Assembly: GCA_029881015.1 (NCBI GenBank)
Contig: JAOUNK010000002.1
Span: 1 to 53,246 of the forward strand
Direction: 5' to 3'
Length of the DNA stretch: 53,246 nt
Source: Gammaproteobacteria bacterium
GTDB lineage: Bacteria > Pseudomonadota > Gammaproteobacteria > Steroidobacterales > Woeseiaceae
The first letter of the stretch is position 1. Each line of letters begins with the position of its first letter. Below the pieces are notes generated by a model. It was given only the letters and a program-made list of their open reading frames with translations, was not told where the DNA came from and did no database searches. Position numbers and translations under genes: made by a program. This document shows positions 1 to 8,016 of the stretch, piece after piece.

Positions 1-82
1 TTCCGGCATGACGCAGGCGGCGGCTCGCACCTTTCCCCTGGTCTTCACGGATGTCCGCAATCAGATCGAAATCGTCATTCAT
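1..82 (-). CDS. rplY: 50S ribosomal protein L25 (partial, N-terminus only)
   Basis: Only the first 27 codons are inside the window. The minus strand reads MNDDFDLIADIRED followed by QGKGASRRLRHAG. The KGASRRLR block followed by an AG pair is the hallmark of the N-terminal 5S-rRNA-binding domain of L25/Ctc. The ATG lies about 7 bases after a GGAGAAG ribosome binding site. The order prs then rplY is common in gammaproteobacteria, which supports the call. Whether this is the short L25 or the longer Ctc form cannot be told because the gene runs off the window. Confidence 0.88.
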   Translation of the reverse strand, partial: MNDDFDLIADIREDQGKGASRRLRHAG

Positions 83-107
83 GACTCTTCTCCATATCCG
101 ATTGATT

Positions 108-128
108 TTGCTAGAGTTTACCTAGCAA
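108..128. promoter_or_regulatory. Perfect 7-bp inverted repeat upstream of rplY
   Basis: TTGCTAG and CTAGCAA flank the 7-base spacer AGTTTAC, 26-46 bases before the rplY start codon. It could be an mRNA leader hairpin or a protein-binding site. There is no poly-T tract beside it, so a simple terminator is unlikely. The rest of the 83-267 gap holds nothing else I can name beyond an imperfect GGAGG/CCTCC pairing near 205-230. Confidence 0.35.
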
Positions 129-267
129 TTGCTAACGCGCAGGTCGCGACCAACCCACGCAAGGGCGCGCATCTTAACGTACGGCAGCAGCAATTAGAAG
201 GGGGGAGGACAGGCTATTGCGCGTCCCCTCCGGCCGAGACAGGCGCGGTACGCCGGCAAGAACTCCG

Positions 268-1221
268 TCAGTCTACGTACAAACTCGAAACCGACTCTTC
301 GTAGCTGATCCGGCGCATCGTTTCGGCGAGCATCTCGGCCACCGACAGCTGCCGGATCTTGCTGCAGTTCTGCGCCTCCTCGTTGAGAGGAATCGTGTCG
401 GTCACCACCATCTCGTCTAGGCTGGAATCCGAGATCCGCGACACGGCCGGCCCGGACAGGACCGGATGGGTGATATAGGCCGCCACCGTGACGGCACCAT
501 GTTCCTTGAGCGCACCGGCGGCGTGACACAGCGTACCGGCCGTGTCGACCATGTCGTCGATCATCACGCAGTTCTTGCCCTCGACCTCACCGATGATGTT
601 CATGACCTCGGACTGGTTGGCCCTTGCCCGCCGCTTGTCGATGATCGCGAGGTCGGCATCGCCCAGGCGCTTGGCCAGTGCACGGGCACGAACCACGCCA
701 CCGACGTCGGGCGAAACCACCACCATGTTCTGGTATTTCTGCTTCCAGACATCGGCCAGCAAAATCGGCGATGCGTAGACATTGTCCACGGCAATATCGA
801 AAAATCCCTGGATCTGGTCCGCGTGCAAATCGACCGTCAGCACGCGGTCAACGCCGGCCGTACCGATCAGTTTGGCGACGAGCTTTGCCGTGATCGGTAC
901 GCGCGCGGCGCGCGGGCGACGATCCTGCCGGGCGAAGCCGAAGTACGGGATCACGGCCGTGATTCGGGCCGCCGACGCTCGCCTGGCCGCGTCGACCATG
1001 ACCAGCAATTCCATGAGGTTTTCGGATGTCGGCGGACACGTAGGCTGGACAATAAAGGTCTCCCGGCCGCGGATATTTTCGAGGATTTCGACGTGATGCT
1101 CGCCGTCCGAGAAATGGCCGACATGGGCGCGAGCAAGCGGGATACGGAGGTAGCGAGCGATGTCCTGTGCGAGTTGCGGATGGGCATTGCCCGAAAATAC
1201 CGCCATTGTTCCCAGTTCCAC
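268..1221 (-). CDS. prs: Ribose-phosphate pyrophosphokinase (PRPP synthetase)
   Basis: Makes PRPP from ribose 5-phosphate and ATP in the cytoplasm, feeding purine, pyrimidine, NAD, histidine and tryptophan synthesis. The protein has the class I signatures: [10 protein letters not shown] near the N-terminus, [20 protein letters not shown] (ATP and flexible-loop region), [12 protein letters not shown], and the PRPP loop [12 protein letters not shown]. The frame is open upstream into the tRNA-Gln gene, so the longest reading is an artefact. I chose the GTG at 1221 (317 aa) because AGGGAG lies 5 bases upstream; the ATG at 1206 (312 aa) is the alternative. Family proteins are about 315 aa. It lies just 3' of tRNA-Gln and 5' of rplY, as in many gammaproteobacteria. 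Confidence 0.95.
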   Translation of the reverse strand: MELGTMAVFSGNAHPQLAQDIARYLRIPLARAHVGHFSDGEHHVEILENIRGRETFIVQPTCPPTSENLMELLVMVDAARRASAARITAVIPYFGFARQDRRPRAARVPITAKLVAKLIGTAGVDRVLTVDLHADQIQGFFDIAVDNVYASPILLADVWKQKYQNMVVVSPDVGGVVRARALAKRLGDADLAIIDKRRARANQSEVMNIIGEVEGKNCVMIDDMVDTAGTLCHAAGALKEHGAVTVAAYITHPVLSGPAVSRISDSSLDEMVVTDTIPLNEEAQNCSKIRQLSVAEMLAETMRRISYEESVSSLYVD

Positions 1222-1243
1222 AGCGACTCCCTGATCGGTTAGA

Positions 1244-1318
1244 TGGCTGGGGCGGCAGGATTCGAACCTGCGGTACACGGGATCAAAACCCGATGCCTTA
1301 CCACTTGGCTACGCCCCA
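1244..1318 (-). tRNA. tRNA-Gln (anticodon UUG), CCA encoded
   Basis: A 75-base cloverleaf reads on the minus strand. The acceptor strands TGGGGCG and CGCCCCA pair fully, followed by discriminator G and an encoded CCA. The anticodon loop TTTTGAT in the GGG/CCC stem gives anticodon TTG, and the T arm contains GGTTCGAATCC. It sits between lolB and prs on the same strand and is probably cut from a shared transcript. Its sequence leaves the prs frame open upstream, which invites a wrong start for that gene. Confidence 0.97.
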
Positions 1319-1373
1319 ATTGCACTGAAATCCGCGTTTGCGGGCGCAATTGTGCGGTGAGGCCCCCTGGGTG

Positions 1374-1982
1374 TCAACGCTCGAAAAATAACCAGCGGTC
1401 TATGACCATGCGCACGCGCGTGTCGGGATTCGTCGCCGACAGAATGCGCGGCATCTGTTGCCCGCCGCCTTCCTGGTAGCGGGCGATCTCTACGATCCAG
1501 CCGCCCTGCTCCAGCCGCTCGAGGCGGCCGTCGTCGTCGAGTTCGGTGACGGCGGCTGCGGCAGGGTCCGGAATCCCCAACGCCCAGAAGCGCAGGCTGT
1601 TGACCGGAATCGTCCAGCCGTAGCGCCAGCGCAACTCAAGCTCCGCGTCCTCGAGCACCGTCGACTCGCCGTTCTTGTCCGTCAGTACCACGGTCTTGCC
1701 ATCCCCCTCGATGCGAACGGTACCCATGCCCAGCGGACCGCCGACCGTTGCCGTGAAGGCCTCATCCTCCTGTGTCCAGTTGAACTTGCCGTTGAAGCCC
1801 TCATCGCCGGCTTTCACCGCGATGCGGCCCTTGAAGGACCAACTCTCGATTCTGCCGAGCACTTCGTTGCGAACTTCCCAATTGTCGATGGGCGGCAGGT
1901 CGATGCCAGTGGGCGTCGTCGCACAGCCCGTCAGCACGGCGAGGACGACCACAAGCCCGGCGCGGCGCATCTCAGGGAACAT
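1374..1982 (-). CDS. lolB: Outer-membrane lipoprotein insertion protein LolB
   Basis: LolB takes lipoproteins from the periplasmic carrier LolA and inserts them into the outer membrane. The protein is about 200 aa, as usual, with a signal peptide MRRAGLVVVLAVLTGC whose LTGC is a lipobox, so LolB is itself a lipoprotein. The body has the LolB pattern SFKGRIAVKAGDEGFNGKFNW and a C-terminal RMVIDRW. Two starts are possible: ATG 1982 (AGG about 10 bases upstream) and ATG 1970, one base after the stop of the TPR gene. Both imply translational coupling with that gene. The usual downstream partner ispE is absent; tRNA-Gln follows directly. Confidence 0.88.
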   Translation of the reverse strand: MFPEMRRAGLVVVLAVLTGCATTPTGIDLPPIDNWEVRNEVLGRIESWSFKGRIAVKAGDEGFNGKFNWTQEDEAFTATVGGPLGMGTVRIEGDGKTVVLTDKNGESTVLEDAELELRWRYGWTIPVNSLRFWALGIPDPAAAAVTELDDDGRLERLEQGGWIVEIARYQEGGGQQMPRILSATNPDTRVRMVIDRWLFFER

Positions 1983-3654
1983 CGTCGAACAACCTGGCAC
2001 GCACGGCTTCGAGCAGCGGGCTATCCGGCGTCAGGGCCTCGGCCTCTTCAAGGCGCTTCATCGCAGCGTCCTTGCGGCCCATCATGAACAACGTCTCGAC
2101 GATATGCGCGGCGACCTCGTGATCCTGCATGCCCTGATAGGCACGTTCGAGTTCGACGAGCGCCGCGTCGTATTGCCCGAGCTTGAACAGCACCCAACCC
2201 AGGCTGTCGATAATCGCCGGGTTGTCGGGCTCATAGCGCAGCGCCTTGCGTATCAGTTTCTCCGCTTCCTTGTAACGGTCCGTGCGATCGGCGAGCGTGT
2301 ACCCGTAGGCATTGAGCGCCAGCGCGCTCTTCGGCCAGCGCCGGGCTGCATCGGCATAGCCATCGAGCGCCTCTTCCAGGCGACCCATCTTGAGCAGGAG
2401 CTCGGACCGGCCGAGTGCCGTTCCTTCATGATCGGGGCGGACTTCCCGGGCCTTGTCGAACAGCTTCAGCGCATCGTCATTCTCATCGAGCGAGGACAGC
2501 AGTTGTGCTTTCAGCACCAGGACATCCACCGCATCGCCGGGCGACGCCTTCGCGAATTCATCGAGCAGCGCCAGCGCGCCCTTCAGGTCGTCATTGCGGT
2601 GTGCCAGCAACACGGCCGCCCGGCGCTGTGACTCCAGCGCGTTGGACCCCTGGCGCACATCGCTGAAGAACCGAATCGCTTGCTCCGTCTCGTCGCGATA
2701 GTCCGCGATCCGCCCCAGGTAGTAGAGGGCGTCCATGATGTACTGGCGGCTGGCGAGCAGGTCATTGAAGTCGTCCCGGGCCGCATCCAGGTGTCCCTGG
2801 TGGAAGTGGATAATCGCCCCCAGCCGCAGCGCATCCGGCCGATTGGACTGCTCCAGCAACACCTGGTTGACCTGGCTCAGGGCATCGTCCCCACGCTCGA
2901 CCATGGCATACAAGATCGCCAGTTCCATGCGCGCATCGGGGTCCGGGTCCGGGTCGTCCCCGACGATTCGGGCCACGTACTCGATGGCCTCGTCGACTTC
3001 GCCGCTCGCCAGCAGCGCCCGCGCATAGAGCAACTTCGGCTTCAGGCCGTCGGGATCGAGCTCTGCCGAACGCGCGGCGCGCTTCTGCGCGTGCTCATAG
3101 TCTCCCGCCCGCAGCGCCATTGTCGCGACGGCATAGTGCGCCGATGCGGAGTCGGGGTAGGGTCGCGCCAACGAGCGCATCAGGCTATCGGCTTTCTCGG
3201 GATCACCCTTTTCCGACAGGTACTGCGTGAGCATCAGCAGTGCCTCGCCCGGCGGCTCCTTACCCTGATCGACCAGGTGGGTGAAGTGACGACGGGCCGA
3301 CTTGAGATCGCCCGTACGAAAGTACAGCTGGGCGAGAACCACTCGGGCATCGCTGCTCTTGGGGTCCAGCTTGAACCAGCGCTTGGCGGCAACCAGTGCC
3401 TCGCGGTCGAAGCCGTAGGCCATGCTGGTCACCGCGGCCCGTCGAGCCACGTCCGGACTGTCGCTGAGTTCGGCGGCCTTGCGGTACTCCCCGGCGGCCA
3501 TCCGATAGTCCTCGCGCTGCAACGCCATCTCCGCCTGCAGGATATAGGCACTGGCGTCGGCAGTGGGGTCTGCTTCCGCGGCAACAGGACTGTTGCCAGC
3601 GGCGACAAGCGTAAACAGCACGGCGGCTGCCAGCCATCGTCGAATTTCATGCAT
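1972..3654 (-). CDS. Secreted tetratricopeptide-repeat protein upstream of lolB
   Basis: A 560-aa protein with an N-terminal signal peptide (MHEIRRWLAAAVLFTLVAAG, then a probable cut after VAA) followed by TPR repeats over almost its whole length, for example around residues 40-100, 170-230 and 430-520. TPRs bind partner proteins, so a periplasmic scaffold role is likely, but the partner is unknown. Genes of this kind precede lolB in Pseudomonas and relatives. The gene overlaps lolB by a few bases and is divergent from hemA. The acidic DPDPDPD stretch near residue 237 comes from a small GTCCGG repeat at 2938-2957. Confidence 0.85.
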   Translation of the reverse strand: MHEIRRWLAAAVLFTLVAAGNSPVAAEADPTADASAYILQAEMALQREDYRMAAGEYRKAAELSDSPDVARRAAVTSMAYGFDREALVAAKRWFKLDPKSSDARVVLAQLYFRTGDLKSARRHFTHLVDQGKEPPGEALLMLTQYLSEKGDPEKADSLMRSLARPYPDSASAHYAVATMALRAGDYEHAQKRAARSAELDPDGLKPKLLYARALLASGEVDEAIEYVARIVGDDPDPDPDARMELAILYAMVERGDDALSQVNQVLLEQSNRPDALRLGAIIHFHQGHLDAARDDFNDLLASRQYIMDALYYLGRIADYRDETEQAIRFFSDVRQGSNALESQRRAAVLLAHRNDDLKGALALLDEFAKASPGDAVDVLVLKAQLLSSLDENDDALKLFDKAREVRPDHEGTALGRSELLLKMGRLEEALDGYADAARRWPKSALALNAYGYTLADRTDRYKEAEKLIRKALRYEPDNPAIIDSLGWVLFKLGQYDAALVELERAYQGMQDHEVAAHIVETLFMMGRKDAAMKRLEEAEALTPDSPLLEAVRARLFDDVP

Positions 3655-3772
3655 AAATAGTCGTCCGTTTTGTCGCAGGCGGTCTCAAACAGACAAGGAA
3701 CTCGCCGTTCAGTTCGCTTATCATACGCACTTCGTAAATCCTGAGTGGCCGTAAAGGCCCACTACATAACGT

Positions 3773-5026
3773 ATGCCGCTGCAAATACTCGGCCTGAACC
3801 ATAACACGGCGCCCATAGAGATACGTGAGCAGGTCGCTTTCGCGGGTGACGAGGTCGCGCTTGCCCTGAAGCGCCTGGCCACGCTGGACGGGGTCGATGA
3901 GGCCGTGCTCCTGTCGACCTGCAATCGCACCGAGTTTTACCTGGTCGGCGAGGACGGTGGCCGCGAGCGACTCAAGCAATGGCTGCATGACGACCGGCGC
4001 CTGGGCGACAACTTTGCCGAGTCTCTTTTTACGCTGGATGAAGAGGAGGCGATCCGGCACATATTCCGGGTTGCCTGCGGACTGGACTCCATGGTGCTGG
4101 GCGAACCGCAAATCCTCGGCCAGCTCAAGGATGCCTACCGCTACGCACTGGAAGCCGACACGTTGGGCGGCAATCTTGGTCGTCTCTTCCAGCACACCTT
4201 TGCCGTGGCCAAGAAGATCCGTACGGACACCGAGATCGGCGCAAGCCCGGTCTCGGTTGCGTCGGCGGCTGTCAGCCTCGCGCAGCAGTTCTTTGCCGGC
4301 TTCAAGAAACACACGGCCTTGCTGGTCGGTGCCGGGGTCACTATCGAGCTCGTCGCCAAACACCTGGTCAGCCACGGTATCGGACGTTTGTTCGTCGCGA
4401 ACCGCAGCGTGGAACGGGCACGCGATCTCGCCCACCAGTTCGGCGGTTTTGCACTGCCCCTGTCCGAGATCGAGGGCACTTTGCCGGAAGCCGACATCCT
4501 GATCACCTCGACCGCGGCAACCGAACCGGTCGTTATGACCAGGCAGATCGCGGCCGCGCTCAAGGCCCGCAAGCGTAAACCGATCTTCGCGTGTGATATC
4601 GCCGTACCTCGCGATATCGAAGCCAGCGCCGCCGATTTATCCGACTTCTATCTCTACACGATTGACGATCTCGATAAAGTCATCCTCGAAGGCCAGGGCA
4701 ATCGCGAAGCCGCGGCCATCGAGGCGCATCGCCTGCTCGACGACGAGATCCGGCGCTACGCCGCGATCGAGAGATCCAAGCAGGTCGCGCCCATTATCGC
4801 CACGCTGCGCGACAACAACGAGGCCATGCGCAAACAGGTCGCCAGGAAAGCGCGTAAACGCATGGCCCGGGGCGAATCGGCGGAGGATGCAATCGAGTTC
4901 GCGACGGCTGCGCTGATGAAGAAGATCCTCCACCAGCCCAGCGTCGCCCTGCGCAAGGCCGGCGAAGCCGAGGACCACGAGCTGATCGCATCGGCTCGCA
5001 AGCTGTTCGGCATCGACGGCGACTGA
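3773..5026 (+). CDS. hemA: Glutamyl-tRNA reductase
   Basis: Reduces glutamyl-tRNA(Glu) to glutamate-1-semialdehyde with NADPH, the first committed step of C5 tetrapyrrole synthesis. The 417-aa protein starts [19 protein letters not shown], a typical HemA opening. Catalytic Cys50 lies in [10 protein letters not shown] dinucleotide-binding stretch ([16 protein letters not shown]) follows near residue 185, and the C-terminal dimerisation helices are present. It begins a plus-strand run with prfA 10 bases downstream, the common hemA-prfA pair. The 118 bases back to the divergent TPR gene must hold both promoters, which I could not place firmly. High local demand for heme is plausible given the octaheme cytochrome in this window. 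Confidence 0.97.
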   Translation: MPLQILGLNHNTAPIEIREQVAFAGDEVALALKRLATLDGVDEAVLLSTCNRTEFYLVGEDGGRERLKQWLHDDRRLGDNFAESLFTLDEEEAIRHIFRVACGLDSMVLGEPQILGQLKDAYRYALEADTLGGNLGRLFQHTFAVAKKIRTDTEIGASPVSVASAAVSLAQQFFAGFKKHTALLVGAGVTIELVAKHLVSHGIGRLFVANRSVERARDLAHQFGGFALPLSEIEGTLPEADILITSTAATEPVVMTRQIAAALKARKRKPIFACDIAVPRDIEASAADLSDFYLYTIDDLDKVILEGQGNREAAAIEAHRLLDDEIRRYAAIERSKQVAPIIATLRDNNEAMRKQVARKARKRMARGESAEDAIEFATAALMKKILHQPSVALRKAGEAEDHELIASARKLFGIDGD

Positions 5027-5036
5027 GCAGCGATCG

Positions 5037-6119
5037 ATGAAAGACTCCATCCGCCTCAAGCTCGAGACCGTGCGCGACCGGTTCGAGGAGATCGCCGGCC
5101 TGCTTGCCGACCCTGATGTGATCGGCGACCAGAACCGCTTCCGTGATCTCTCGAAGGAATACGCGCGCGTCGAGCCTGTCGTGCAATCGTTTCAGCGCTA
5201 CGAGGGGCTTCTTGGAGACATTGCCGCTGCCGAGGAGATGGCCCGCGACGACGATGCCGAGGTGCGCGAGATGGGCCAGGAGGAACTTGCCAGCCTCGAA
5301 GAACGCCGCGAACACATGCTGCTCGAGCTGCAGAAGGCGCTGATTCCGCCCGACCCGTACGACAACAGCAATGTCTTCCTGGAAGTGCGTGCCGGAACCG
5401 GCGGTGACGAAGCCGCGATTTTTGCCGGCGACCTGTTTCGCATGTACTCCAAGTATGCCGAGACGGCGGGCTGGAGCGTCGAAATCCTGTCGGCCCGCGA
5501 GGGTGAGCACGGCGGCTACAAGGAAATCATCAGCCGCGTCACGGGCACCAATACCTACGGCAAGTTGAAGTTCGAGTCGGGCGCCCACCGCGTACAGCGT
5601 GTGCCGGCAACCGAGTCACAGGGGCGTATTCACACGTCGGCCTGCACCGTGGCTGTGCTGCCTGAGCCCGACGAAGTCGAAGAGATCGAGATCAATCCGG
5701 CCGACTTGCGCGTCGATACCTATCGCGCATCCGGCGCCGGCGGCCAGCATGTGAACAAGACGGATTCGGCCGTGCGGCTCACCCACCTGCCCACCGGTAT
5801 CGTCGTCGAGTGCCAGGATGAACGCTCGCAGCACAAGAACCGGGCACGAGCGATGTCGTTGTTGCAGGCGCGCCTGCTCGACCAGCAGGTAACGGCCCGG
5901 CAGACTGAGCAGGCCGAAAAACGCCGGCTCCTGGTGGGTTCCGGCGACCGCTCGGAGCGCATCCGCACCTACAATTATCCGCAGGGCCGGGTGACCGACC
6001 ATCGCATCAACCTGACCCTTTACAAGCTGGACGAGATCCTCGAGGGCGGCCTCGACCAGGTCGTGGATCCTTTAATAAATGAGTACCAGGCCGATAAACT
6101 GGCCGCGCTGAACGATTAA
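5037..6119 (+). CDS. prfA: Peptide chain release factor 1
   Basis: Recognises UAA and UAG stop codons and triggers peptidyl-tRNA hydrolysis on the ribosome. At 360 aa it is full length. The codon-reading PAT tripeptide is at residues 190-192, the type-1 form that separates RF1 from RF2 (SPF). The catalytic GGQ motif is at 235-237 within [18 protein letters not shown]. It is closely spaced after hemA. PrmC, the methyltransferase that modifies this GGQ glutamine, normally follows directly; here it is about 4.4 kb away at 10583. Confidence 0.97.
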   Translation: MKDSIRLKLETVRDRFEEIAGLLADPDVIGDQNRFRDLSKEYARVEPVVQSFQRYEGLLGDIAAAEEMARDDDAEVREMGQEELASLEERREHMLLELQKALIPPDPYDNSNVFLEVRAGTGGDEAAIFAGDLFRMYSKYAETAGWSVEILSAREGEHGGYKEIISRVTGTNTYGKLKFESGAHRVQRVPATESQGRIHTSACTVAVLPEPDEVEEIEINPADLRVDTYRASGAGGQHVNKTDSAVRLTHLPTGIVVECQDERSQHKNRARAMSLLQARLLDQQVTARQTEQAEKRRLLVGSGDRSERIRTYNYPQGRVTDHRINLTLYKLDEILEGGLDQVVDPLINEYQADKLAALND

Positions 6120-6157
6120 ACTGCATCGATACCCTTGGAACCCGGGGAGGGCCGAAC

Positions 6158-6685
6158 ATGCACATAATCATTGGGTTACTGGGATCGCTCGTGACGATCT
6201 TCTACCTGCTGGACCGCCTGGGAGTGGATATCGGCGGTCTGAATCCTTTCTATTGGTACCGCCGACGCGCGTTTGCGAAGAAATTCGGCGCCGATCCCAT
6301 TTACTCGATCGAAGACCCGCTCCACATCGCGTCCCTGCTCGTTATCGGAGTTGCGAAACTGGAAGGCGACCTGACGGCCGAGCAAAAGCGCGTTGCGCGG
6401 GAACAGTTCGAGTCGAGCTTCTCGATGGACGCCAGGGCCTCGTCCGATTTGTTTGGCTCCGCCGCCCACCTGCTGGCCGCGCCGCAGCTGATCAGCGACC
6501 AGCTCGAGAAACTCGTCATCAGGAACAAGGGCACGTTCTCTGCGGCACAGGCCGAGTCCATTCTCGAGATGATGAGCTGCGTTGCGGCCGCCGAGGGCGA
6601 GCCTTCCGACGCGCAGCGCCAGTTCATCGGTGCCGTGCGGTCCTGGCTCGCCGTTCCGCAACCCGTCGCAGGAACCTGGGCCTGA
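6158..6685 (+). CDS. Membrane-anchored TerB-like helical protein, function unknown
   Basis: A 175-aa protein with one N-terminal membrane segment (about residues 1-20, MHIIIGLLGSLVTIFYLLD), a short basic aromatic linker (FYWYRRRAFAKKFG), then an all-helical cytoplasmic region of about 120 aa. That region has the rhythm of the TerB/tellurite-resistance-like bundle: a first helix with LEGDLTAEQKRV and a last one with AAAEGEPSDAQRQFIGAV. The TerB assignment is inference from pattern and needs a profile search. It lies 38 bases after prfA and 16 bases before a cupin gene, in a set of small genes that splits prfA from prmC. Confidence 0.6.
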   Translation: MHIIIGLLGSLVTIFYLLDRLGVDIGGLNPFYWYRRRAFAKKFGADPIYSIEDPLHIASLLVIGVAKLEGDLTAEQKRVAREQFESSFSMDARASSDLFGSAAHLLAAPQLISDQLEKLVIRNKGTFSAAQAESILEMMSCVAAAEGEPSDAQRQFIGAVRSWLAVPQPVAGTWA

Positions 6686-6701
6686 GGTCCGGAGCGTGAG
6701 C

Positions 6702-7067
6702 ATGACCAAGACGATCAGCGACCTGACGTTCTTCTCCGAACACGAACCCGACTATGCGGAAGAACTGACCGCGGCGGAGAAATGCACCCGGGGACAGCCG
6801 CTGCAGCGCACATGGCACCATTTCACGAGCGACGATGAGAAGTTCTTCGCAGGATTCTGGGAGGCAGAACCCGGTTGCTGGAAGGTCAGCTACACGGAGA
6901 ACGAGTTTTGCCGGATTGTGCACGGGCGATCCATCCTGCGCGACGCGCACGGCAATGAACATGCACTTGAAGCCGGTGACAACTTTACGATCCCGTCCGG
7001 CTTCGAGGGTGAGTGGGAAGTGGTCGAGACCACGAAGAAAATCTACGTCATCTACGAGCCGGACTGA
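6702..7067 (+). CDS. Small cupin-domain protein (DUF861-like)
   Basis: A 121-aa single-domain cupin. The two barrel motifs can be seen: a GCWKVSYTENEFCRIVHGRSIL strand region and a second motif, LEAGDNFTIPSGFEGEWEV, with typical G-D and P-x-G spacing. The pattern fits the small EutQ/ureidoglycine-aminohydrolase type (DUF861). Metal-binding His residues are mostly not kept, so it may bind a ligand without being an enzyme. The ATG at 6702 has GGAG 7 bases upstream. The frame is open further upstream, but that part overlaps the previous gene and is not family-like. Substrate unknown. Confidence 0.78.
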   Translation: MTKTISDLTFFSEHEPDYAEELTAAEKCTRGQPLQRTWHHFTSDDEKFFAGFWEAEPGCWKVSYTENEFCRIVHGRSILRDAHGNEHALEAGDNFTIPSGFEGEWEVVETTKKIYVIYEPD

Positions 7068-7296
7068 TGGAAGTTCGCTCCAGCAGGCCTTCATCGATTT
7101 TGGACTGGCTATCGCAACGATCGTGCTATTCCTGTCGGGCGAGCCTCTTTGGGGTCTGCTGGTCGCGGCAGTCGATGCCATCCACACGTTCATCGTCACG
7201 ATAATGCTGTTGACCGGTTCGTTCCGGGACGGTCACGGCAAACTGGTTTGTTACCCGGGTCAGAGAATCAACGAGGAGATACTTCATGAGCAGTGA
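7067..7296 (+). pseudogene. TM2-like membrane ORF without an in-frame start (possible frameshift)
   Basis: This frame encodes two membrane segments (FGLAIATIVLFLSG and LWGLLVAAVDAIHTFIVTIMLL) ending in TGSFRDGHGKLVCYPGQ. That tail matches the end of the next protein (GSFTDKQGKFVKPG), so both look like TM2-type small membrane proteins. No ATG or TTG lies in this frame near the end of the cupin gene; only a GTG about 50 bases inside that gene is available. An ATG overlapping the cupin stop (7067-7069) is in the neighbouring frame and would need a one-base shift within about 20 codons. It may be a frameshifted gene, a sequencing error or an odd start. Confidence 0.45.
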
Positions 7297-7510
7297 TACC
7301 AGCATCAAGGGCTTCGTCCCGACAGTACTGCTGTGCTTTTTCTTTGGTGTGTTCGGCGTGCACCGTTTCTACGTCGGCAAGATAGGTACCGGATTATTGC
7401 AGCTCGTCACCCTGGGCGGCCTCGGTATCTGGGCGCTCGTCGATTTCATCATGATCATCGTGGGATCATTCACCGACAAGCAGGGCAAGTTCGTCAAACC
7501 CGGGAACTAG
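7286..7510 (+). CDS. TM2 domain-containing membrane protein
   Basis: A 74-aa protein with two hydrophobic segments separated by the TM2 motif: GVFGVHRFYVGKIGTGLLQL, then GGLGIWALVDFIMIIVGSF, ending TDKQGKFVKPGN. The HRFYxGK and GxxGIWxLxD signatures are diagnostic of TM2 (PF05154). The ATG has GAGGAG 7 bases upstream at 7273-7278. Molecular role is not established for most bacterial members. It overlaps the broken TM2-like frame by 11 bases and converges with the lipoprotein gene that follows. Confidence 0.85.
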   Translation: MSSDTSIKGFVPTVLLCFFFGVFGVHRFYVGKIGTGLLQLVTLGGLGIWALVDFIMIIVGSFTDKQGKFVKPGN

Positions 7511-8016
7511 TAGACGGCGCCGCTATCGTAAATGTTATGCCCGGCACCGGCCGGGCTGGTCGTGCAGTTGTCGTCATCTGTCGTTTCGGGAACGACGTTG
7601 TCGACATCGATGCACGCCGCGAGAAACAGCGGCGGGTCTCCAGCCCCTTCGGGTATCTCGAAAGGTATCTCCAGGCTCTCGTCGCTTTCGCGTGGCTTCA
7701 GGCCACGCAATTCGCGTTCGCCAATAACCAATGCCGTTGAGACGTCGACCGGCGACGCGTTCGAGATGTAATACCGCACCAGCGTAGGTGCGGAAATATT
7801 TTCGCCTACGTTGGTTGCCAGGTCGGAGAGATAAATGGTGTCGCCCTCGCCGGCCAGGATCACGGGTGGAATAAATGCCTGTATCACCAGGTTGGGTAGT
7901 CCCCAGTAGTTCTCAGCTTCCTCCGCCATCGGCTGTACGGGCGCCTTGGCACAGGAACAGAGCACGCTCGCGGCGAGGCCGCCGCCAATAATCCGGAGCG
8001 TCTCGCGTGCCGTCAC
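7507..8016 (-). CDS. CARDB-domain lipoprotein
   Basis: A 169-aa exported protein. The N-terminus (MTARETLRIIGGGLAASVLCSC) is a signal peptide with a lipobox-like LCSC. From about residue 40 it has one immunoglobulin-like fold of the CARDB type: LPNLVIQAFIPPVILAGEGD, then NVGENISAPTLVRYYIS, and a closing CIDVDNVVPETTDDDNC, where such domains read like adhesion or ligand-binding modules. Three cysteines in the mature part could form a disulfide. It overlaps the stop of the upstream cystathionine lyase gene by 4 bases, so it may be co-transcribed, although no functional link is evident. Confidence 0.72.
   Translation of the reverse strand: MTARETLRIIGGGLAASVLCSCAKAPVQPMAEEAENYWGLPNLVIQAFIPPVILAGEGDTIYLSDLATNVGENISAPTLVRYYISNASPVDVSTALVIGERELRGLKPRESDESLEIPFEIPEGAGDPPLFLAACIDVDNVVPETTDDDNCTTSPAGAGHNIYDSGAVY

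Noticed and set aside
8-304. 98-codon plus-strand frame at the window start
   Set aside because: It is antisense to the L25 N-terminus and to the end of prs, and has no family features.
1207-1278. N-terminal extension of prs
   Set aside because: The part from 1244 upward is translated from the tRNA-Gln gene; the family start lies at 1206-1221.
2938-2957. Short GTCCGG tandem repeat
   Set aside because: Three units encoding DPDPDP within the TPR protein; too short to be called a functional repeat.
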